This document shows, in pieces, positions 22,246 through 34,252 of a stretch of 64,000 nt of DNA; position 1 is the first letter of the stretch; each line of letters starts with the position of its first letter. Below the pieces are notes generated by a model. That model was not told the origin of the DNA, did no database searches, and saw nothing but the letters and a program-made list of their open reading frames with translations. The DNA is from Hypholoma sublateritium FD-334 SS-4 (Eukaryota; Basidiomycota; Agaricomycetes; Agaricales; Strophariaceae): contig KN817672.1 of the NCBI GenBank assembly GCA_000827495.1, positions 1-64,000 of the forward strand, read 5' to 3'. A program made the position numbers and the translations under genes.

Positions 22246-22351
22246 AGCCCACCGCGAGGGTCGAACTCGCAGCCTTCAGATTTCATCAATCAACAGATAT
22301 CAACCCGCCTTCGTAAAAGTCTGACGCTCTATCCGATTGAGCTAGGCGGGC
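22246..22351 (-). tRNA. tRNA-Lys(UUU) with a 32 nt intron
   Basis: The minus strand folds as a complete tRNA: acceptor GCCCGCC/GGTGGGC (one G-U pair), D arm GCTC..GAGC with AATCGGATA loop, anticodon stem TCAGA/TCTGA, variable AGGCT, T arm GCGAG-TTCGACC-CTCGC. The anticodon loop reads CTTTTA, giving anticodon UUU, and then a 32 nt intron begins one base 3' of the anticodon, the standard nuclear position. Mature length without the intron is 74 nt including the discriminator. Internal promoter boxes A and B are intact and a T-run follows. The discriminator base appears as T. The nearest protein gene, UBC6, starts about 280 bp to the right on the other strand. Confidence 0.88.
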
Positions 22352-22634
22352 AACCATGGATAAAAAGCTTGATGACAGCTCTAGTCTGGACCATTGCAAT
22401 TGCACTCGGCGGGACTACTTGGGGTAGAAAAAACTATAGTTATAATCTTACTTATAAGCTGCTTATAAGCGATCATAACAGAAAGCGCCATCTAGGCTGT
22501 CCCTGGGATTTGTGGACTGGGCCCTGGCTATTGTTAGAATGATACGCACGTGCCAAGATTAGTAACATCCCGGAGGGACTTTGTTTGGTCCTGTATATAT
22601 CCATCCTTGCCTCTACCCACCATCACAGACTCCA
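22352..22634 (+). promoter_or_regulatory. Shared upstream region of tRNA-Lys and UBC6
   Basis: This 283 bp spacer separates the two divergent genes. A tgtatatatcc element at about 22591 could serve as the TATA box for UBC6, ~45 nt before its ATG. Confidence 0.4.
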
Positions 22635-23753
22635 ATGGCGAGCAAAGCCGCTCAGAAACGTGTACGTTGCCGAATAACCTCTTGACACCGTGCCGGACGA
22701 TGAGGACGGAATTTGAGTGTCTTTCGACGAGTGGTGTGGGCTGACACCCCCTTTTGATCGTTCTATCTAGCTCTCGAAGGAATATGCTGCGATGCAGAAG
22801 GAGCCTCCGCCGTTCGTGTGGGCGGCCCCAGATGAGAAGAACATACTGAATTGTGAGTGCGCTATATAATTCTAATCGTATCGACGTTCTGAATTGTGCA
22901 CAGGGAACTTCCTTATCGTACGAGCATTGCGTTGCCGTCTGCCGCTGGTTACTGAGTGCTTATTCTAGCGCGGGCCACCCGACTCGCCGTTCACCGGTGG
23001 CGAATACCACGGCGTGCTCCTGTTTCCCGCCGAATACCCCTTCAAGCCACCGGGTATCAAGGTACGCACCTTGCGTGTGGCTGGTCCGTATGGTGGCTCA
23101 CTTACCCACACAGATGTTCACCCCGTCGGGGCGCTTCTCGCCAGACAAGAAGATCTGCTTTTCCATGTCCGACTTCCACCCCGGATCAGTGAGTTCTCCC
23201 CGCGTTACGTCGTAATGCTACTAATCAGGCGCAGTGGAACCCCGCGTGGAGCGTGGCCACGATTCTCACCGGCCTCCTTTCCTTCATGCTCTCAGATGAG
23301 ATGACCACCGGGTCTGTTACGTCCTCAGAGGCGTACAAGCGGGCATTCGCTGCACGGAGCCACTCCTGGAACATCACCCAACCGCGCTTCAAGGAGGCCT
23401 TCCCGGAGTATAGTTCCCCGGTCATGCGGGATTTGCCAAACATGGGTGAGAAGGAGCGAGGGAAGCCAGATGTACCACCACCTGGGTCGTCACATCCGCC
23501 GCCATCGTTATCAATGTCTGCCACTGCACCCATCCCCGCGGCGGTGCGGCATATGCCCGCCGCGGCCGTAGTTCCCGATCCCGAGCCCGCAGCACCACGG
23601 AAGGCTGACGACCCTACACGTGCGGGCGCTCCCGCACTCCCCGCTGTTGCGTGGACCTGGACAAACTGGCGATCATTCATATACGAGAAGTGGCGACTCT
23701 GTGCTTTCATAGCTCTAGCAGTCATGCTTTCGCGTTTCTCCACGCGAACTTGA
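22635..23753 (+). CDS. ubc6: Ubiquitin-conjugating enzyme E2, UBC6/UBE2J type, ER tail-anchored
   Basis: Passes ubiquitin to misfolded ER proteins during ER-associated degradation. Model join(22635..22661, 22771..22852, 22904..22917, 22969..23061, 23114..23188, 23235..23753), 269 aa, all GT-AG; exon 3 has only 14 nt. The N-terminus (MASKAAQKR then LSKEY) matches the UBC6 start. The E2 core runs from ~5 to ~155 with [22 protein letters not shown] and the active-site Cys in [20 protein letters not shown], the UBC6-specific form lacking the usual HPN tripeptide. Then comes a Pro/Ala-rich linker of ~70 residues and a C-terminal hydrophobic segment ([16 protein letters not shown]) that would anchor it in the ER membrane. 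Length agrees with fungal UBC6 proteins. Confidence 0.93.
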
Positions 23754-24961
23754 CACTTACTTGCGCACCAGTCCTCCATCTATTCACTGTGCGCCTACCA
23801 ATGATCTCCTCTCCACACTCTTTTTCGGGTTTCTCTCTCCAGTTGCGCCTGTCTAAATCGTTCATTGTCATCTCTGTCTACTCCTGTCCTTCTAGTCGGC
23901 TTTGTTTCATGATAGCATAATATTTATCTCCCCATTTTCCGCCGGTGTCTGTCGCTTCTCTGTGTGTTGTAGAGGAATTGAGAGACAATGTAACAAATGA
24001 AATTGATGCATCCATGGTTCAAGCTCTCAAGATCTCAAGCCTCAGGTTGCATATATGGGCTACTTACGTAGGAACAGGTTTCGTTGTACTGCAGGTGGCA
24101 TGGATTTTTCTATCGGTGGGATGGCCGCGCCGCTGGTAACCGTGTTGCGAGACGAATCATCCGTAACATGGTGACCGGCGTGGAACAAACGGCGTCCTGG
24201 ATGTGGAGGCCTCGCTCAGCCAAATGCATTTTTGATCATATGCAACAGATATTCTCGAGCTGCACCAAGGCAGTAACTGGCGGCAACTGCAATAGACGGC
24301 GCATGCGAAGGAAGGCTGGTGTGGGCTGAACCGTGTTCCCGCGGTCAAGCGCCGCAACACCTCCGCAATTCCCCTCGCGCCGTCGTTGCATCACAGAGCG
24401 GCTGTGGGTGCGATGCGCTGGCCTTGTTGGCTCGGCAGCTGTGCCCCCTTGTCCGGTTCAGATTACTTTGTATTGCATCGAGCGTTCGCTATAGCCAGGA
24501 GGCGGTTACCAGCCAGTCCGATGCATGCCTTTGGCTATTTTGATATCCCGATTCGCTGTCTTCTTTGCTTGAATATTTACGCGATGCACTCAATGATTCT
24601 AGCGTCTCTGCAGTGCTAGTTTCACGGTGTTATCAATGCGATGCGACAGGCAATGGTATTGTGTTCCAGTTGAACTTCTTCGTGTGGCTCTGTACGCACT
24701 GGCCCTCTGCCGTTAGTGAAACACCGACGAGATGCAAGGAGCATGTCAAGTCAAGTCGATCCCTTGTGTATTCAATTAGAAGCAGAAAGAGTCCCGTGAG
24801 CTGGTACAGATACCCTTCTCCCTTCCCCGTAGTGGATGATTCGGCAGGAGCATGAGAGCCAGATCCCACACGTCTGCTCATGACATGTTACATGCACCAC
24901 ACTTACCACGCCCCAGCTGAAGATCACCCAAGATCCGTGGTGGCATTTTTGTACCACCTGT
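23754..24961. other. Convergent 3' region between UBC6 and CWC27
   Basis: Both neighbours point into this 1.2 kb spacer. Short frames inside it lack support; part must be 3' untranslated sequence. Confidence 0.5.
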
Positions 24962-27041
24962 TCACGGTCTGCGGTACCGCCCGCCGCTGACTGCGCCCCC
25001 CTTGGCCTTCGCTGCAGCCTTCTTCCGCTCGCGCTCCTCCTCACGAGCCTGCGCGCCGCGCGCCCGAGGGTCAATCACCTCGTAGTCGCGCTCGGCCTTG
25101 TCCGTCTCCTCAGTGTTGTCCTTCGGGAAGTGCAGCGCGTGCGCCATGAAGCCCGTGTCATCATCCACCTCCATACCCGCGTCCTCCACGGGGGCCGCTT
25201 CGGGGGCGGGCGCGTCTGCGTCCCCACTAACGTCGGCCGGGGGTGAGGGCGACTTGGCGAACATAGTGCTCTGCAACTTCCCTCGGAAGCTGTTTAGAGC
25301 TGCGAGCACGTCGCCCTCGTCGCGTTTGCGGCCCTTCTTGTGCAGCCCGCGACTGCCCGCGTATTTCGCGAGCTCCTCGCCGAGGTACGACTTTTTCGCT
25401 TTTTTGCGCGCGCCCTCGTCATCGCTATCGCCGTCGCGTCGTTTCTGCAGCTTGCGAATTTCGGCCTCCATCTTTTCAATTTCAACTTTGCGCGAGGACC
25501 TATACAACACGGTCAGAAGGAGGTTGTTATACAAAAAAAGGGGAGCGTATACTCAGAAGAGGCTTGCTCTCGTGCATGTTGTTCGCGGATCTTGGAAAGG
25601 TCGTCATCTTTTTTCTCCTGCTTTTTCTTTGGGGTAGGATCTATCTGATAATAAATGGGTCACAAACAACGCGGGAACATCCACTGGGTTCACACCTTTG
25701 GCTCCTTGGAGGTCCCGGGAAGTTTCCCGGAGGTTCTACTGGTGTCAATTTGCGAAACGAAGTCAGGAATAGCGGTCACTTGTTTCGGGTTATCCACCAC
25801 TATCAACATGACGTTAACAATATGCATGCCTGAGACGACCGTCTGACGCACGTTCAGGTCGATATATTGGCTTCTTTTTGAAAGTCTCGACCTCCTCTTC
25901 CTCGCCTGCGTCTTCGTCAGCACCAAAGCTTAGTAGCTTCACATTTCTGTAGAAAAGTCAGAGGTTCTCCGATTTTCAATAATCATGATATCCCACTTCT
26001 TAGCACCGCGTTTCCTTTGCTCGTCTTCCCGTTCTTTTTGGGCATTCTCCCTCGCCCGCTGTTGAGCACGTTTCTCTGCGGCTGTGATGCGAGGTACGAT
26101 GTCGTCAAATGGGTTCTCGACAATACGAACAGACTTGATTTTCGGGGGACTGTTATTTTTTCAGCACAGGATAGTGACGAGCTTGGGTTAACTGACTATA
26201 CCGGTCGGCCATCGCTGTCGATCTCTGTCATTCGAGGTCAGTCAGGTTGCCCTTTCGCAGGGGTCGGATTTGTGCGCACCCATTTCCCCAATTTTCATAA
26301 CATCTATGTACATTAAAGAGGTCAGCGCCTTTCTACGCCCTATAATGTAGTGACGCACTGTACACCGTATCACCGACACAGCGGCCAAATAGCGTGTGTT
26401 TCCCATGCAACTCGTCGGCCCTATCTAGAAGACAACGTCCAGATAGGTTTTGATTTAGTTTTGTCGGCCACGTACCTAACGTGATGAAGAACTGCGAGTC
26501 GTTGGAGTTCTTCTTCCCGTTATTCGCCATGCCCACTATGCCGCGATGAGCGAAGCGTAGCCGCGGGTGGATTTCATCCTCAAATGGTTCTGTGCAAGCA
26601 AAGGAGGATCAACACAACTTGCGGAACATCCATGTCAGCATACCCACCTCCGTAGAACGACTCCCCGCCACCGCCTGTCCCCGTTTTGTCGCCTGTTTGC
26701 ACCAGGAAGCCTGGCACTATCCTGTGTTCGCGCATTAACGCATGAGCTTTCCGTTTTTAAGACGGAGTATATATGTGTGGCTACGCACCTATGGAATATG
26801 ACGCCATCATAGTAGCCTAGAATACCATCAACAGGCTGTCTGCGCAGGCTCAAGAGGAACTCACAAACCCTCCATAGCGAGAGCAAGAAAGTTCCGGCAT
26901 GCTTTTGGAGTTTCCTGGTTCAAAGATCAGTTTCATTCCTTTCTCGATGAAGAGATTCGGACGCACTTTCGACCATAGTTCTATCTCGACTTCGCCCGCC
27001 GTTGTGTCGAGGATAACCCTGCCGTTCGTAGGAAGGGCCAT
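24962..27041 (-). CDS. cwc27: CWC27-type spliceosomal cyclophilin
   Basis: Cyclophilin-fold component of activated spliceosomes. Thirteen exons on the minus strand: 26967-27041, 26869-26914, 26789-26816, 26648-26721, 26476-26589, 26359-26424, 26280-26303, 26197-26224, 25997-26149, 25852-25946, 25696-25799, 25553-25644, 24962-25499; 1437 nt, 478 aa, every junction GT-AG and in frame. Residues ~1-165 are the cyclophilin domain: [58 protein letters not shown] and [12 protein letters not shown]. The last motif has Glu where active cyclophilins have Trp, as in other CWC27 proteins. [10 protein letters not shown] and [19 protein letters not shown] are further CWC27 signatures. The rest is a Lys/Glu-rich coiled or disordered tail ending in [18 protein letters not shown], also typical of the family. 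Confidence 0.94.
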
Positions 27042-27298
27042 TCCGCAAAGCTTACTTCAGATTAGAGAGTTGAGTGTGTGAGATAAAGCTATAAAATTCG
27101 TTCCTCGGTATATTTTCAGTATGGTGAGCCGGCGATAGCGTTGTCGTAAGGAATAGTTGAAGGAGGCGAGGTCAAGAAGAGAGCAAGAACATCGTCCGGC
27201 GCGCTAGATCATACTACAATCACGTGCATATATTCCCACGGCCGCGCGTCGGGACTCGGCGACGGGCGCGTTCGCCATCGGTCCTGGAAAGACCAGTT

Positions 27299-28183
27299 AT
27301 GAGTCACATTATGTTTCCGAGTATAAAACTACGTGCAGACACCAACGACCGTTCTCCCATTCTTCTCACAAAAAATAAGCTATATCTAAGCGTGCATCCC
27401 AAAATTTATTTTGAATTCACGACATGGATACTCATATCTCCAAATCAACCTCATTCAGTCAGGAGATTTAGAGAACATCCAGTGCGTATTTATCAGCTAC
27501 AATATTCTGACGCATACTCACCCGTGCCAAGTCGCGTCGTCGCCGAGGCATACGACACAATTGCTCCGCGCTACCATTCTCTATTCGCTCTGAACCCCAC
27601 CGCTACCCGCACGCGCTACACTCAGCAGCTCGTCGACGCACTGGGCCCCGACTCCGCGGTGCTCGAGCTGGGCTGTGGTGGAGGGCCCGGAACGCAACCA
27701 TTCGTCGCGCGCGGATGCCGCATCACGGGCGTCGACATCTCCGCAGCGCAGATCGCGCTCGCGCGCACGCACCTCCCCAACGCGACGCTCGTGCATGGCG
27801 ACATGCGCACCGTATCCCTTCCTCCTGCCTCCTTCGATGCGGTTGTTGCAATGTACTCTATTGTTCACCTTAGGAAGGAGGACCAGGAGGCAATGGTAAC
27901 GAAGATTGCGGGGTGGCTGAAGGGAGGAGGATATCTGCTTTGCAACCTGGCGGGCGGAGAGGCCTCGACGTCCACGGGGAAATGGTTAGGGGCCGACACT
28001 TTCTTCGAGTCTCTAGGAGTAGAGGGGAACAGAAAGATGCTTATGGAGTACGGAGAGGGATTACAGGTCATCCGAGACGAGGTGATTGTGGACAAATATG
28101 ATCCGGTCGCAGCAGATGCAATTGGCGCAACGGATGAGACGTTCCATTGGATATTCGCTGTCAAGCGGGACATAAGTGAATAA
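27299..28183 (+). CDS. Class I SAM-dependent methyltransferase
   Basis: Transfers methyl groups from S-adenosylmethionine; substrate unknown. The reliable part begins near 27535 with VAEAYDTIAPRYHSLF, the usual first helix of small fungal methyltransferases. Motif I is VLELGCGGGPGTQPFVARGC, followed by ITGVDISAAQIALAR, GDMRTVSLPPASFDAVVAMY (motif II region) and GWLKGGGYLLCNL (motif III). It ends with HWIFAVKRDISE and TAA at 28183. The 5' end is uncertain: the frame is open back to 27224, the first in-frame ATG is at 27299, but a TATA-like gtataaaac at 27320 suggests transcription starts after it and that a short upstream exon is used instead. No intron is needed in the methyltransferase core. 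Confidence 0.78.
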   Translation: MSHIMFPSIKLRADTNDRSPILLTKNKLYLSVHPKIYFEFTTWILISPNQPHSVRRFREHPVRIYQLQYSDAYSPVPSRVVAEAYDTIAPRYHSLFALNPTATRTRYTQQLVDALGPDSAVLELGCGGGPGTQPFVARGCRITGVDISAAQIALARTHLPNATLVHGDMRTVSLPPASFDAVVAMYSIVHLRKEDQEAMVTKIAGWLKGGGYLLCNLAGGEASTSTGKWLGADTFFESLGVEGNRKMLMEYGEGLQVIRDEVIVDKYDPVAADAIGATDETFHWIFAVKRDISE

Positions 28184-28536
28184 ACAAAAAGTGCGCATAA
28201 TTTACATGTAGTAGCTATCAAGTGGCCATCAGGTAGCTAGTCAGAATTATATCCCTTTCCCAGTCTGAGACCGACGTTTTTCCTTGAACTTTGAAGCTTG
28301 AGTCGGTGTTACTGCAGCGCCACTAAAGCTTCGGGACCGGCTTCTAAAGACTTGGGTGCAGTGCGCCAGAAGGAATATCCTCATGTCACATCCGGCCTTG
28401 AAGCGTGAGTATCTGAGTCCCAGAGCACTTGGTAGGATCGAACGTCAAAACAACCTGGGTACGTGGATAATACAATTCAGCCGAATCAATTATCTACAGG
28501 AGAACGTCAGGAAGATGTATCATTGTAAAATCTGCT
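28184..28536. other. Convergent intergenic region
   Basis: Short spacer between the 3' ends of the methyltransferase and the F-box gene; nothing else seen. Confidence 0.5.
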
Positions 28537-30271
28537 TTAATTGTCGGATTCGTCAGAGTCTGAGCTTGTGATCTTTGCATCCCAATCGCTCCAGTCTTCC
28601 CATTGCTTTGTGCTAGCACCGGGGCTTGTTGCTCTTGTCGGGTTGACCAGGTAGTCGACAATAGTAATTTCGCCATTCTGCCCCACGGCGCAAAGCCTCC
28701 CAGACGCAGGATCAAAGCTGTAGTCCTGCCAGTTCTTGCACCATGGACGGAGGGATCGCACGGGTGTGATAACAGAGATCGGAGGCGTGGCTAGTGGCAG
28801 AGATGCAGCACCATCGGAGCCTGGGGAGGGGAGCAGTGTTAAATAAAAGGTCCCGGACAGAAGCGAGTACCAAGTCCGGACAATAGTGCCTTCGCAGTAG
28901 CGTTGCTTGACGCGCCAGCGTTTGAGAACGCTCTCGGAACTGTCGCGGAAAGTATGGCTGTAGAAAGGCGTGGCGTTAGGGATGGGGTGGTTATAAGCAT
29001 CGTTGAGCACAATTTGGAGGGACCCCGTCTTGTCAGATATCGTGTCGAGCAAAAAGGGAAGCCCGTGGTCAACGTATTGGTCCCAGCGGTGCGTGTCCAT
29101 TCCCTGAAGCGATATAGACCGACTGGGAATGAGCTCCTCCGGTAAACTAAATATCACTTGAAAATCAGGAGCGGTTGGCTCCATTGAAGCAGGATCTAGT
29201 CGGGCGCTCTGGAGCTTTGGCATGTCCCAAATTGCTGCGCATTCATATCCAAGAAGAATTATTCTTCCTCTGTCATACATTATCTGAAGCGCCCTGCTTT
29301 GTTAGCTGTGAGGTAAGATTCAAGTAGATACTCACATCGGATAAGCCTCGGTATGTATTCGCAGGTGCTGCGAAGACGGCATGCTGATTTTCCTTGAAAT
29401 CCCAGATATTGACGGTATTCAGCCGGGTGTTGAAGTATATTAGAAGATTTCCAGCCAAGCATGACATGATTATGTCTAGATGTTTTGTGTTCTGCAAAGT
29501 TGTTGATGCCACTTCGTTTAGTGACTGGCCTTCAGGAGCATACTCCCACACGGATATTACTGCTGAACCTGTTCTGTATGAATAATATATCAGCGGATAT
29601 TAATCATGGGCCTGGACGCCTCAACGCACCCATTCGGACCATAGGTCAATTGTTTGGAAGCCACAATCTGAATCTTGTCGTCGTGACTCGTCGGTGATAT
29701 AGAAAGTAAGAGGCCGCGATGGAATACTTTCGAATTGGTGCCAGAGTCTTCCTGAACTATCCCATGCTTTTCGACATGCTCGAGGTCAAAGACACTTATG
29801 TAGCTCTCCGATACAGCAACAAGTAAGCGTCCTCCCGGAACGAGGTACAGAGAATGAGGTTTTCTTCGTCGAGCGATAAGAAGAACAACCAGGGGGTTGA
29901 AAGAGTGCTTGAAAACAGCACACAGACTACTTTGTTGATGTTCACTGTCTCGTCCCCGTTGCAATATCTTCAACATGCGAGAAGGGCTTGTAGCTACGTG
30001 TTTCAATTCAAGAGTAGACATGTCGCCGATTGTATATGTAGCCGTGAAGATTCCGTTTCGAAAACAGGCATTCTGATAAGCAGTAATCCAGACGCTCCGC
30101 GCGGATTCCGCTTCACGTACGGTGGTGCATGTCTTAAAAAAGGGTATCTCAGCCGTATTTCGGGTTTACACGAGCCGATAGTATACATACCTTGCTGAAG
30201 TTGATGATATCAAGTGGGTCAAGATAGTAGAATATGGAGACAAGTACATCAAAAGGAAGAGTCGGATGCAT
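28537..30271 (-). CDS. F-box protein, propeller type
   Basis: Predicted SCF ubiquitin-ligase adaptor. Model complement(join(28537..29283, 29336..29573, 29630..30132, 30191..30271)), 522 aa, all GT-AG and in frame. The 27-residue first exon encodes the F-box start (LPFDVLVSIFYYLDPLDIIN); exon 2 continues with the basidiomycete-typical TVREAESARSVWITAYQ and LELKHVATSPSRMLK. The remainder shows repeated beta-rich segments such as LVAVSESYISVFDL and NTVNIWDFKENQ, consistent with a WD40-like propeller. The C-terminal ~20 residues are Ser/Asp-rich. A truncated, broken copy lies at 20976-21822. The divergent neighbour across a 700 bp spacer is the MFS transporter. The ligand or target is not predictable. 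Confidence 0.87.
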
Positions 30272-30970
30272 CCAAACTTGAAGGCACTCAGTACTCAGTA
30301 TGCAACCCCCTTACTAATTGAATCGTCGACTGACCAACTTTTGTATGACACTGGAAGCGATCTTGACGGTTCTTCCTCCTGACGTTTGATTAGACTTCTT
30401 CAAGGCTTCTCGCCAACTTCTTACAGGACGAAGATCTAGTATGCATATCAACGGATGATAGAATCATCAACTTGGCCTACATGTAATCGATTAATCCGGC
30501 GGAGCTTCAAATCAATCCCATGATCATGACGCTCCACAAGAGTCCACGCCGATTGCCACTGGAAACGGACAAATGGCACAAGTTTAGTTCGCTCAATCAT
30601 TCTATGAACAGCCCCTATAATTGCCTACAAAATATCCACGTCAGATTCAGTCTGAACGACCCACATGGTCTATTGGACTTTAATGGGAAACTACATCATA
30701 CATGCACCAGCGTGATACCACCTCTGGGCTCTTCCACCTCTTCCATCTCTACAATCAATCTTCTGTCGAATGAATTACTCCAGAGATGCTATTTTGGCCC
30801 TGCACAAACCCACGATTGTTAAATCTGATCCCCACTAGCAATAACCGTTCTATCTTAAAACGTACTTCGCATCATATATAAAGTACCTAGGACGCTCATT
30901 CGACCACCTTCTCTCGACCCTCTCGACACACTCCATCGCTGAAGATATCTCGGGCGTGAACCCGTCCGAA
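30272..30970. other. Divergent intergenic region
   Basis: Upstream of both the minus-strand F-box gene and the plus-strand MFS gene. A catatataaag element at about 30872 lies ~95 nt before the MFS start and may be its TATA box. No gene inside. Confidence 0.5.
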
Positions 30971-33140
30971 ATGGCCTCCCCGTCCGAAGTGGCCTCGAAG
31001 GAAACAGAGAAGGCGGAGACAGAGTCGAACACAAGCCGGGCACCAACGTCAATCAACATGGAGCTTGAGCGCCGAGCTGTACGCAAACTGGATTTTACTA
31101 TATTGCCTGTCATGGCTATGTTTTATTTCCTTTCTTTCCTGGTAAGATATACTGCAGTTTCTCGAATGTCGAACGAACCTGACCTGTAATGATGCGTAGG
31201 ATCGTTCCAATATCGGTGAATTCGAACACTTGTTATTCCAAGCTTCACGCGCTCATCGTGCTTGTCATCAGGAAATGCCCGTGTCGCTGGTTTAGAAAAA
31301 GGTCTCCATTTGGCCGACAAGCAATACCAGATTGCAGTAACAGTGACCTATGTGTACGTCTTCGTTGGCCTCATTTTTGTCGCCAACGCACCGATGGAAT
31401 TCGCATCAAAATTACTAGTCCATATATCGCCGCGGAGCTTCCCGCAAACCTTCTTCTAAGGAAGATTGGGCCACGATTGCTAATGCCTTCTCTGCTTACG
31501 ATCTGGGGGATCATGGTTACCTTGCAAGGTCCTCCTCCTTTCTGCCTGTCTTTTAAAAATATATTGAATGTTGGCATAGGCCTTGTCTCTTCCTATGGCG
31601 GGCTAGTCACAGTGCGAGCGTTCCTTGGGCTTGCAGAAGGGCCAATGTTTCCAGGTATCGTTCTATATCTGTCCGGCTTCTACACGAGGAAAGAATTATC
31701 CATTAGGTGAGTCTCCACCGGTGTTTATCTTTTCCCAGCTCATAAAATTGTCTTCTAGAATAGCGCTGTTTTTTTCATCTGCTTCGGCAAGTTGTGATTT
31801 TGGCCTTACCCCAATCTGGGGGCTAATCATTTGATATGAATCAGTTATCCGGGGCGTTTTCGGGTCTACTGGCAGCAGCCATCCAGAAGATGGACGGCAT
31901 CGGTGGGAGAGCTGGCTGGGCGTGGATCTTTATCCTGGTGAGTATGCGCTCGTCGGCGTCTGGCCTGCTTTGGGATGCGAATATGTGCGCTCATGTATTG
32001 CAGGAAGGACTGTTTACGATTTTGATGGGGATCACTGGATTCTTCCTCGTACCTTCCACCCCGCGGGACTCCAAGTTCCTCAGCGCAGAGGAGAAAGAGT
32101 GAGTATCGCGTTTTGATGTCAGACAACGCGCAATTAATTTATTATCCTCAGTGCCATAATGGCTCGGCTGGAACGCGACCGACCATCGATTCAGCCTTCG
32201 GATGAGTTTAGCATGAAAGAGGTCCTGAGATCCCTGCGCTCTCCGCACGTAGTGGTCGTGTTTGTCCTGTTCTTCATGACCGGGGCCACACTCTACGGTC
32301 TTGCTCTCTTCCTCCCCTCAATTGTGAACCAGCTAGGATTCAGTCCCGACAGAACACAGCTTCTCAGTGTTGGTCCGTTTGCGGCTGCATTCTTCTGTGC
32401 GTTGTATTGAAGTTCCGTCATTTCTTGAATACTAATCTTATGAGTTAGTTACCTTAATCACTGCTTACTGGTCGGATCACTTCAGATCGCGCGGCGTTGC
32501 GAGTGCATTTGTCGGAATCATCGCTGTGGCGGGGTGGGCTCTTTACCTAGGTAATTGTCAGCTTAAACTCACGATCCCAAACCTTTTCTGACGTCTGTTC
32601 AGGTGCACCGAACAAGCACGTAGCATATGGCGCCCTGTATCTCATGGTCCCCGGCGTGTATGCAATGGCCCCTGTATTGAGTGCGTGGATGGCGAACAAC
32701 TCTGAGCCCTACTACCGGCGCGCAACGAGTGTCGCCCTAGGCTTCATTGCAACCAACTCAGTGAGTTCCACCCGCATTTCCTCACGAACATTGTCCAACT
32801 GAGAGCTTGCGATCAGGGTGGTATCCTCAGCACCTGGCGTTTCCCGACTAAAGAGGGCCCGAAGTTCACGAAGACCACGATTATGAACCTTGTGTTGTGC
32901 GTCCAGATTGGCTCGCGTGCGCGCACCTGTACTGATCTCCGATCCTGAAGTTCCTGCCTGCTCGTTGTTGGGCCCCTCGGGAACGCCTACTACCTCTCGC
33001 GGAAGAACAAGGCCAAAAAGCACCCCGGATACAGAGAACAGATGCTTGCGAAGTACTCAGACTCGAAGAGTCCCGACGGTGGCGTCGATGCATGGATGGA
33101 TCTCGGCGATAGGCATCCCGACTTCGTCTATGCGTTGTAG
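30971..33140 (+). CDS. MFS transporter, anion:cation symporter (allantoate permease-like)
   Basis: Plasma-membrane porter for an organic anion such as a vitamin or ureide; the exact substrate cannot be read. Thirteen exons: 30971-31141, 31200-31215, 31272-31353, 31419-31528, 31580-31706, 31759-31786, 31845-31937, 32004-32098, 32152-32396, 32449-32550, 32603-32760, 32817-32896, 32951-33140; 498 aa, in frame. After a 40-residue cytosolic start come LDFTILPVMAMFYFLSFLDR and SNIGNARVAG (TM1 and the loop motif of this family), PYIAAELPANLLLRK, GLAEGPMFPGIVLYLSGFY, then a central loop with FFLVPSTPRDSKFLS and a second bundle of six helices. The C-terminus keeps the family's YSDSKSPDGG...DRHPDFVYAL. 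Intron 31787-31844 is GC-AG. Confidence 0.9.
31787..31844 (+). other. GC-AG intron in the MFS gene
   Basis: Donor ttcg|gcaagt fits the known GC-donor consensus; acceptor tgaatcag. It joins FFSSAS to LSGAFSGLLAAAI without a break. The competing GT donor three bases downstream ends in phase 1 and puts the next exon out of frame. Confidence 0.75.
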
Positions 33141-34252
33141 CCTATAAACCCACAATTTTACTGTACACGAAGTCCCATGGTAAAGTATCCCTAACCATGC
33201 TCTGCCATAGTTTTACGTACCTTACGCTACCTTCCCTGTCTATTAACAAAGTATATAAAGGCCCTCACCGTTCAACTTACTGCTATTAATCACACTGTCA
33301 AACATTGCTATGTAAACACACCTCAATTGCGTTGTCTCCGCTGGCTTTCTTTGTATGGCTGCGCACCGGTACGTTGCGCGAATATGAGCGATCCCAGTCT
33401 GGGATGACACTGGCGTGAATGGATGGCACATGTCGAACCTACATAGGTGACGCCGTCGTCTCAACTCCTTCATTGGCAGTACACGATTTTGCACAAACTT
33501 CGCAGGATTCTGGAAGAATATCCTTTATTATATACATGCACCGTCGCAAAGGTTGCTCCGATGCACTGGGCCGAGGCCCTTCTTGATTCAAGGGACTAGA
33601 CAGGGTCGAAATAAAGAAATAGGCGCCTAAGTGTATTCTCTTCTGCTGAATGCAGGATTTTCTACCCACGCCGACGACCTGGTGATAAATGAAGGAGTCG
33701 GCTTACCTCGGGGTTCACTAGCACTCATTGTCAAATTCTAAATCATATAGATTGACGGGGTTGCAATGTGGTTCCTAGCCATTTTTTTTGATTGCTGTGA
33801 TAAATGTCGTGTAGATATCACCGCCATCTTTACCTTTCTCCTCCTTGCTGACTGGAAACTTCGAGCTAAAGATGCGCATGTACGTACTGGAGGCGATTAT
33901 TCAGTCTCTATCCCACTTAGGTTGCATTGTTGACGTCGAATGCTTAAGCAGCAGCACTGGCGCTTTAGTGGGTGGCAGGGGATATCTTGAGTTTTGTGGG
34001 TTTCGCGACAGTTCTTTAGACAAGGTGTATAGTTGAATCAGTCTGGTGCAAGGCCATGGTCAGGAAGAAGTAAGTAGTAGCGTTTCAGTAACCCCATGTC
34101 ATCAAGAAAAGAAGTCCCAGAGAGAAGCACTACGACCCATTTCAACGGTCGTAATCTAATTTTGTCCATCGTCCAAATATTCAATGTCATGAGAGGAACG
34201 CAGGTCGCAAGAAATCTCACTTTCATCGACAACTTCCGAACACACCCGCGCC
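33141..34252. other. Convergent intergenic region
   Basis: 1.1 kb between the 3' ends of the MFS and anoctamin genes; no supported gene. Confidence 0.5.

Noticed and set aside
22918..22968. GC donor for UBC6 intron 3 (cga|gcattg)
   Set aside because: The GT donor a few bases upstream (atc|gtacga) gives the length and alignment of UBC6 proteins, so the intron is ordinary.
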